From Xiphydria camelus (taxonomy: Eukaryota > Arthropoda > Insecta > Hymenoptera > Xiphydriidae), in contig OY783194.1 of NCBI GenBank assembly GCA_963678675.1, forward strand, positions 16,439,421 to 16,503,420: a stretch of DNA of 64,000 bases. Reading direction: 5' to 3'. Both the position numbers and the translations under genes were made by a program. The stretch's first letter is position 1. The number at the start of each line of letters is the position of its first letter. Shown here piece by piece: positions 57,816 through 64,000 of the stretch. The notes under the pieces are model-generated. The model did no database searches, had not been told where the DNA came from, and saw nothing but the letters and a program-made list of their open reading frames with translations.

Positions 57816-57936
57816 AGAAAATTTTTTCCGCTTGACTGCATGCCGCTGCGCATGCGTCCCAGTCGGTTCGCGCATAGACGCTGTGCACTCTAGTGGCAAG
57901 GGTAAGCATTAAAAAGGTTACATTTTCTACACGGTA

Positions 57937-58147
57937 CACCCGGGGATACGGTATCTGTCGCTGGTGACTTTTTTTAAACGTTATTTTTAAACGTACTAAC
58001 CAATGAATAATTAATTCTCATGCGCTCATTAGCTACGGTGGCGTCTACTCTCGTTAATGAAAGCATGAGGATTATTAATTATTGGTTAGTACGTTTAAAA
58101 ATAACGTTTAAAAAAGTCACCAGTGACAGATACCGTGTCCCCGGGTG
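57937..58147. mobile_element. Foldback with CACCCGGGGATACGG ends
   Basis: CACCCGGGGATACGGTATCT and its near-complement lie between TA (57935-57936) and TA (58148-58149). The arms have CATGAGGATTATTAATTATTGG. It shares its right TA with the next element. Confidence 0.7.
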
Positions 58148-58149
58148 TA

Positions 58150-58465
58150 CCGTATGTCCGCGATCATTTGAACCATAGGAAAATTGCGAGTTTTGCATGA
58201 GCACCCCTTTGGGTCTCCTCGTCCAATAGAATCACCGGAGAAGCGTGAATGCGCATGCGTAGTCATCCGCGAGTGTGGCGTCGTCAGCAAGTTCAGATCG
58301 ATTATTTCGATAACCGATCTGAACTTGCTGACGACGCCACACTCGCGGATGACTACGCATGCGCATTCACGCTTCTCCGGTGATTCTATTGGACAAGGAG
58401 ACCCAAAGGGGTGCTCATGCAAAACTCGCAATTTTCCTATGGTTCAAATGATCGCGGACATACGG
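58150..58465. mobile_element. Foldback family E copy 2
   Basis: CCGTATGTCCGCGATCATTT and its exact complement, TA at 58148-58149 and 58466-58467. The palindrome is nearly perfect. It is inserted directly next to the previous element. Confidence 0.75.
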
Positions 58466-59299
58466 TACATAGGGAAAGTTAATATTTTGTGAGAATTAGT
58501 AACACATCCTATAAAAGAAAGGTTGTTTTTCATTATGCCGAAGTCGAGACAATCGTATTGCATAGTGGGGTGGAAAAATCGCCCTGAAAAAGAAGAAGTA
58601 TATGGCATACTTTCAAATCTACTTTATATTTTGATTCAAAATTTTGTCAAGAACAAAGATGCGTCATTTTTGATTCGTGAGCGTGGGGCTCGGGAAACCG
58701 TTAGCAACGGTACCTTCGCCCTTTGGACACAGACTCGGCCAGCTCCAGCGTAATTGGCTGTTCCACCGACCCTCCTCTAATTAGCCAATGAGGGTGCATA
58801 GCGTTACCCACGCTATCCCCTCCGTCGACCAAATGTCGCCACGTTCTGAACTTTTACAGTTATATGTATAGAAGAAGCCGAGGGACTCGCGTCGTCTTTT
58901 CTTAGCTTGTCTTGTGATTATCAACTATCAACGTGTCTTGTATCTCATCAACTTGAATATATTTATATCAGTTTTATAGTGAGTGCAGTGTCCAGTTTAA
59001 TCGAACTTGATCTTTCGTTACACGTTTCCGTACCTTTGAAGCAGAGTGGTTTAGCGCTCCACAGGGACGAACCCCGCCATTTACGGCCGACCTGGACCGG
59101 AAAAGTAAGTAGAATCATTTTTACGTATATTGATATTATTTTTATAAATATTCTGGTACATGTTGCACTATCATGTACGTTGTGCCCCGATAATATAACC
59201 TTAAAATTATTTGACGCTTTCTTGAATAGGCTAGGCAAGTATCTCAAATTATTGACGCGCGCGCGACCTCGTGGATAGTCCATGAAACCTTGGGGTGAT

Positions 59300-59388
59300 A
59301 AGTGACCAATCAGGATCAAGTATTCCGTTGTCTGTAACCCACCACAACGGAATACTTGATCCTGATTGGTCACTTATCACCCCAAAGT
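59300..59388. repeat. Family D hairpin copy
   Basis: CACTTATCACCCC..GATCAAGTATTCCGTTGT and mirror CAACGGAATACTTGATCCTG, with an 11-bp loop. Confidence 0.65.
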
Positions 59389-59510
59389 TACGAACTGCGA
59401 CCACCTCGTGGCGCCACTAGAGATACTTGCTTAGCCTATAGACCTTTTCATTCTGAGCGGAAGTAACTAGCGCGCCTCATGTGTAATTAAAAAGCCTAGT
59501 GCTAACTTTA

Positions 59511-59670
59511 AGGGCGGGTTGTAACGACTTGGTTCAGAGCCGGTTCAGCTTGAACCGCCGTTCTTGGTATATTTTGCGTCACACATAATATCATACATTT
59601 TTATGTAAACTCAGTTCAAACGTGGTTCAAGCTAGAACTGAGTTTAAACCAAGTCGTTACAACCCGCCCT
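59511..59670. mobile_element. 160-bp MITE (AGGGCGGGTTGTAACGAC ends)
   Basis: AGGGCGGGTTGTAACGACTT and complement. Flanks are CTTTA and AAAAG, so the target is unclear. Confidence 0.6.
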
Positions 59671-59756
59671 AAAAGTTTCGAACAGTTTTTTATTCGCAAT
59701 ATATTCCTACAGTCTAAAACTAGTGCAGTTAATCTAGACATTGCATATATGGTGTA

Positions 59757-60031
59757 CAGTATGTCCGCGATCAAACAGACCATACCAAATTGCGAGTTTT
59801 GCATGAGCACCCCTGTGGGTCTCCTCGTCCAACAGAATCACCAGAGAAGCGTGAATACGCATGCGTAGTCATCCGAAACCGATGTGAACTTTCTGACGAC
59901 GCCAACACCCGCGAATGACTACGCATGCTCATTCACGCTTCTCCGGTGATTCTATTAGACGAGGAGACCCACGGGGGTGCTCATGCAAAACTCGCAATTT
60001 TGCTATGGTCTGTTTGATCGCGGACATACGG
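59757..60031. mobile_element. Foldback family E copy 3
   Basis: The ends CAGTATGTCCGCGATC and GATCGCGGACATACGG lie between TA (59755-59756, 60032-60033). The centre is deleted relative to copy 1. Confidence 0.7.
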
Positions 60032-60474
60032 TACAAGAAGTTGGGCTTCAGGGCATGAAAAGTACACCAATCGATAGCTGGAGGTTCCAATATTAACATA
60101 TCAAAATATATCATTTGTCAATTCCCGGGAAAATTTATAATTAATTAAAAACTATCGAAGTTCTGGCCCTAAGCCACTTTAATCATTCATTTCTCCTATA
60201 TTATTTACTCAATCAAACAAATGCAGCTACAAATTTGTAGCGGAAAAAGTTTACTATAAAATTGATGCGAGAACCGACATGACAGAATGCACGGTTAATT
60301 TCTAATAATTTTTTAATGTAATTTCTGAGCATTTTTCGTCAAGCAATCAGCTATTCCCATGGCAACCACAACCACGACGGCGACGACAAGGACGAGGATG
60401 ACGGCGACGAGGACTGCGACTACGAGGATGGCGACAACGACGACGACGCAACGTATTGAACGGAGAGGAGAGTA

Positions 60475-60652
60475 AAGGCCATCACACACAAAATTCCGTA
60501 AGGCCGTAAGACGTAAGCGTAAGCGAATAGACCAATCAGGATCAAGTATTCCGTTGTGGTGGGGTTACGGACAACGGAATACTTGATCCTGATTGGTTTA
60601 TTCGCTTACGCTTACGTCTTACGGCATTACGGAATTTTGTGTGTAAAGGCCA
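60475..60652. mobile_element. 178-bp element inserted in the triplet arm (TA target)
   Basis: The uninterrupted arms at 56426-56427 and 55133-55134 read GAGAGTAACGATG / GAGAATAACGACG. Here TA at 60473-60474 and 60653-60654 bracket a family D hairpin with CACACACAAAATTCCG / CGGAATTTTGTGTG ends. The duplication is therefore TA. Confidence 0.7.
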
Positions 60653-61425
60653 TAACGACGTGATGCTGCTGCAAAAGCTTGGGGGAGCGCCGCGATAGGG
60701 GTTGACAAGCGAAGCGAGTAGGGGGCGGAGCCCCCTAGTATTTAAATATAACATAAGTTTTTGACAAAATCCAAAAAAAATATGTTTAGTTCTGGTATGC
60801 TTCTGTCTGACTGTTTAGCATACTATTCCATACGACCTTATTGTTTATAAACGAAATATGTTTAGTTCTGGTATGTTTATGTCTGTGACTGTTTAGCTTA
60901 CTATTCTATGCGTACCTTATCATTTATAAACGAAATATGTTTAGTTCTGGTATGTTTATGTCTGTCTGTTTAGCTTACTATTCCATGCGTATCTTATCGT
61001 TTCAAAATTCAATAATAAAGATAAAAACATTACAATAATATGTTATGCAAAAGATGTTTGCAAAAAGCACTAAAATAATATAATATAATGAGATTATGAT
61101 ACTAGAGCAACAAATGTTATGTTAACAAAGATAAACACATATTACGACAATATATTTTATTATAATATATTATTATCACAATATATATTATGCAATACAT
61201 TATTACTAATGATGTGTTATACAAAAATATATATTATTTTTCATTAATATTCATCTGCATTTCAGTATTATTCAATATACGCACAGGGTCACGGATTCTG
61301 TCGCTAGGGACTTTCTAAAATGTAATTTGTAAACATACTAGCCAATGAACAATTAATTCTGACGCCCTCATTAGCTACAGTGGCGTTTACCCTCGTTAAT
61401 CAGCGACGGAATCCGAGTCACTGGG

Positions 61426-61447
61426 TATATATATATATATATATATA
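61426..61447. repeat. (TA)n microsatellite
   Basis: Eleven TA units at the former palindrome centre. Confidence 0.85.
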
Positions 61448-61559
61448 CCTGTAACCTACCTGTATCCCCTCCACTGCCATTTTCGGAGAAATAAGAGTCG
61501 TTAAATGGTCTAATGACCGGATTAAAGTAATCCAACGGGAGTCTTCAAACAGTCATCCT

Positions 61560-62036
61560 AGTACAGAATTTGCACTTTTGGAAGCCTAGGATGCCTGTTT
61601 GACGACTCCCCAAACACAATAGGATGCGGGTGGTCAGAACGACGCGATCGACGACTCCGACGACCGTTTGATGACTAAAATTTCGACTCGGGGCAGTACT
61701 AGAACGCCTAAACGATTACCCTTACGATGCGATCGACGTCGGTTTCCTATTGTGTTTGGAAACACAATGGAATGACCGGCGCGATCGACGACTCCGATGA
61801 CCGTTTGAAGACTAAAATTTCGACTCGGGTTAACTTTGTGTGTGCGGCCGGTCGGCCAGGACTGACGGCCGACTGACAGTCGGCCTGCAGGCCACGGCCG
61901 GCCGGCCGACTGAACGTGTATGGGGACCTTACAATTTCGACTCGGGAGCATGTGCAGGTATAAAAGAAGGGTTCGAGCAGGTATAAACTAGCAGGGTGTT
62001 TAGGGTTAAAATGAATATAAAATTTTCGACTCGGGA
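61560..62036. repeat. Family F repeat, inverted, with GGCCGG-rich block
   Basis: It contains the complement of CCCGAGTCGAAATTTTAGTC several times. The block 61841-61912 is an alternating GCCGGCC / CGACTGACAGTCGGCC palindromic stretch. Confidence 0.55.
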
Positions 62037-62575
62037 TTGGTCAGCGCGACAGCTCGACTATCGAGTAACGTCCCTGAGTTTAACGGTAGTCAGCGATAAA
62101 ATTATATTTTAAAAGGAGTATTATATTGAATACGTATTTCTCAGATCAGAGGAAGGAGCATAAAGGTCAAAGCACATCTAGGCGAAGCGATAAAATTAAA
62201 ATTTAGACCGTGTAACTTTTATATTTAATTTTTTTCGCTTACTTAATTTTACGTTCTGGCTATACAAGTTACACGGTCTTTTAAAGTACGCTCTTAAGAA
62301 GAGCTGATAAAATTTTCACTTACAAATATGCAATAATTTGTTTGTTATAACGCTTTTTCTCGCTGGGGTGCAAATCAACCCTAGTATGGCAAGTACGTGA
62401 TTTTATAGAAGTGTGGCAAGTACCTAAGAGTTAAGTAATTTTTGTTCTATTTGTTAAGTAATGTTTTATCTTATGCCTATTCGTATGTCTTATGTATGTA
62501 TATCTTAAAAAATAATAAATAAATGAAATTTTAAAAACAGATTTTATTATTTTATTTTCATTGTTACAAGTTTTT
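62037..62575. other. AT-rich flank of the Harbinger gene
   Basis: GACCGTGTAACT (62214) and AGTTACACGGTC (62268) make a hairpin. No gene. The element's own terminal repeat was not identified. A poly(A) signal for the gene lies near 62540-62550 (minus). Confidence 0.4.
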
Positions 62576-64000
62576 CTAACTTCCTTCTGCTGTGAGTCTT
62601 CTAAAATATTTATTCAAGAGTTCATCTCTGGCTGTGTAATACATGTCCCTCTGTCGAACTTCAAGTGCAATATCTTCAGCAAAGTCTATTTGTGGTTCTA
62701 TTTCAGGGTCCACTTCTGGAATTATTTCATTTTGGTCAATTGCAATAGTATGCAGTACTCTACAGGCTACTATAACAACAAGGCTTGTTTCCAGTTTTAA
62801 TCTTAATCCTGTCGATAAAATTGGAAATCGCCTTTTCCAAACACCGTACTGGCGCTCTACCGGGTTTCTTGTTCGTTTTACTGCAAAGAAAAAATTGAAT
62901 GAGTTTATTACCGCCAGTTTAACTGATTTTAGTACAAATCATTTAGGTCATTAAGGACTGCAATAGTAACATAAATAACGTTAATTATTCAAAATGTTTG
63001 ATAAATACTAAACTTCTCTATGATTTGTCAAATACCTACCAGATTCATTATAAAGTTGTTCAATCTCATTATGAGGTTCCAAAAGTGGTGCGATAACTTT
63101 CATGGTATTTACATACCCACTATCTCTGCGACAATTAAGCCGTTTCCAAATTCATTATTTGAAAGACGTGTGCTTATATTCGAATTATCAAATATAGTCT
63201 GATCATGAGAAGATCCTGGCCAGCGAGCAACTATATCCAAAATTTTTAAGTTTGTATCAGAAATAGTTTGAACGTTAATGGAAAAATATCCTTTTCGGTT
63301 CCTAAAAACTTCTGCATGATCTCCACCTGCAAACATTATTTCATACATTTCCAGTTTATTTTTATATTACAAAAGTTTGCGAAATATACATCTCGGTACA
63401 AATTAGGGCACACGGGAATATGTAAATAGAGCGTGTACTAAGTAAGTAAGAAATGAATACTGATTGCAAATAAAAACTTCATTACTATTTCTGTATATTA
63501 GTCATCTTACTCGGACTTTGTATTCTCACGTGGGTACAACCCAATGAGCCAATAATCCTAGGCAATCTTGCTTTCATAAAAAAACTTCTTTGAATTTCTT
63601 GAATTTCCTCATCAGTCGTAGGCATTTTTATATAGTTTTGACTCAATGATGCCACTGCATGAGAAACTTTTCTAACAATGATTGATGCTGAAGATTTACT
63701 GACATTCAGTAAGTCACCAACAGTTATTAACAAATTTCCCGTTGCATAATACCTTAGAGTTAGAAGCAACTGATTCATAGGGATGATCGAATGGTTCCTA
63801 ATAAAAGCATAAACATGTTACATAATTTCAAAAATTGTTATTTTGATAGCTATCTACTTACCAATCAGTGGGAGATTCAATCAAATGCTCAATTTACTCA
63901 AGAACTAGCAACACTGTATTTTTCGATAGTCGAAATCTCCTATGAAATTTGACATCATCCAGTTCTTCTAAAAGATTATTTCTTTCCTTAACTGTATAAG
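62576..64000 (-). pseudogene. Harbinger (HARBI1-like) transposase, exons 1-4
   Basis: Exons read on the minus strand: >64000-63862 (LLEELDDVKFHRRFRLSKNT, stop TAA where the family usually has Q), 63797-63511 (NQLLLTLRYYATGNLLITVG .. IIVRKVSHAVASL), 63326-63040 (GDHAEVFRNRKGYFSINVQ .. WPGSSHDQTIFDNS) and 62880-62576 (RNPVERQYGVWKRRFPILS). All splice sites fit GT..AG. HARBI1-type enzymes cut at TWA targets with a DDE triad. Here the first aspartate site reads SLGCTHV where the family has an ID pair, so D is G, and a shift near 63130 (VAEIVGM, expected GDSGY) also breaks it. The final E (VER) remains. The N-terminus runs off the window. Confidence 0.85.

Larger units (their letters stand above)
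57816..59110 (+). mobile_element. Repeat with THAP-like start exon, copy 2, interrupted
   Basis: 57816-57936 and 58466-59110 continue the sequence of 54287-54711 and then 7680-8100. Between them lie two TA-joined foldbacks. ATG at 58536 starts the same MPKSRQSYCIVGWKNRP. The second cysteine is again W, so this change is shared by both copies. Confidence 0.4.
60061..61460. mobile_element. Single-arm copy of the 54716-56870 palindrome
   Basis: It matches one arm from CCAATCGATAGCTGGAGG through the triplet run to the TATATA centre at 61426-61447. An insertion at 60475-60652 interrupts it. Confidence 0.7.

Noticed and set aside
59511..59670. TTAA-targeted MITE
   Set aside because: Flanks CTTTA and AAAAG do not give TTAA on both sides, so the target was left open.
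60475..60652. Nine-base target duplication AAAGGCCAT
   Set aside because: Related empty arms show that only TA is duplicated.

Overview
This looks like a repeat-rich stretch of an insect nuclear genome. The evidence is spliced genes with canonical GT..AG sites, an orphan last exon that fits an insect ionotropic receptor, an intron-bearing ethanolamine-kinase fragment, tRNA-derived SINEs, and animal-type transposons (Tc5-like, Harbinger, Helitron, RTE, Mutator-like, LTR). The insect order cannot be settled from sequence alone. There are no operons, CRISPR arrays or prokaryotic genes, and I find no complete, clearly functional host gene. Most open frames are shadows inside inverted repeats or satellites.

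Layout. Positions 1-1283 hold a short TTAA-flanked element. Positions 1284-11589 are one Tc5-like transposon about 10.3 kb long. It has TCA target duplications and ~0.66 kb terminal inverted repeats. Its transposase is cut in two by ~6.6 kb of nested insertions, which themselves carry an ethanolamine-kinase fragment, a SINE and several foldback elements. Positions 11602-15757 are more TIR elements. Positions 15758-16115 are the ionotropic-receptor exon, followed by a 315-bp tandem array (16390-17432). Positions 17433-24600 form a large inverted duplication with SINEs at the outer ends and LTR fragments in the centre. Positions 25553-30590 hold a 128-bp satellite, a 5'-truncated RTE-like LINE and a second LTR piece with a 1.1 kb TTAA element inside. 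Positions 30712-36619 hold a TTAA element, a 4.4 kb foldback and a TTAG-flanked element.

Positions 36693-45223 (minus strand) hold a Mutator-like transposase gene whose C-terminal half is a DEDDh exonuclease. It is broken by frameshifts, one stop and ~5.7 kb of foldback DNA. Positions 45710-49168 are a TA-flanked palindrome and two tandem Helitron remnants. Positions 50220-52552 are a conserved arthropod transposon-derived gene split by a TA-flanked element. Positions 52715-62036 are a dense field of nested foldbacks. One of them is a Tc5-like element with a tRNA-like sequence in each arm, and related copies nearby preserve its empty target site. Positions 62576-64000 are a spliced Harbinger transposase, still readable but inactivated.

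How it fits together: the window is a nest of insertions. Several insertion events can be read base by base, because an interrupted host sequence or a related uninterrupted copy is present. The recurring theme is long-arm palindromes, in particular a group whose ends read CCGTATGTCC next to TA. Several have different arms but the same tip motif.
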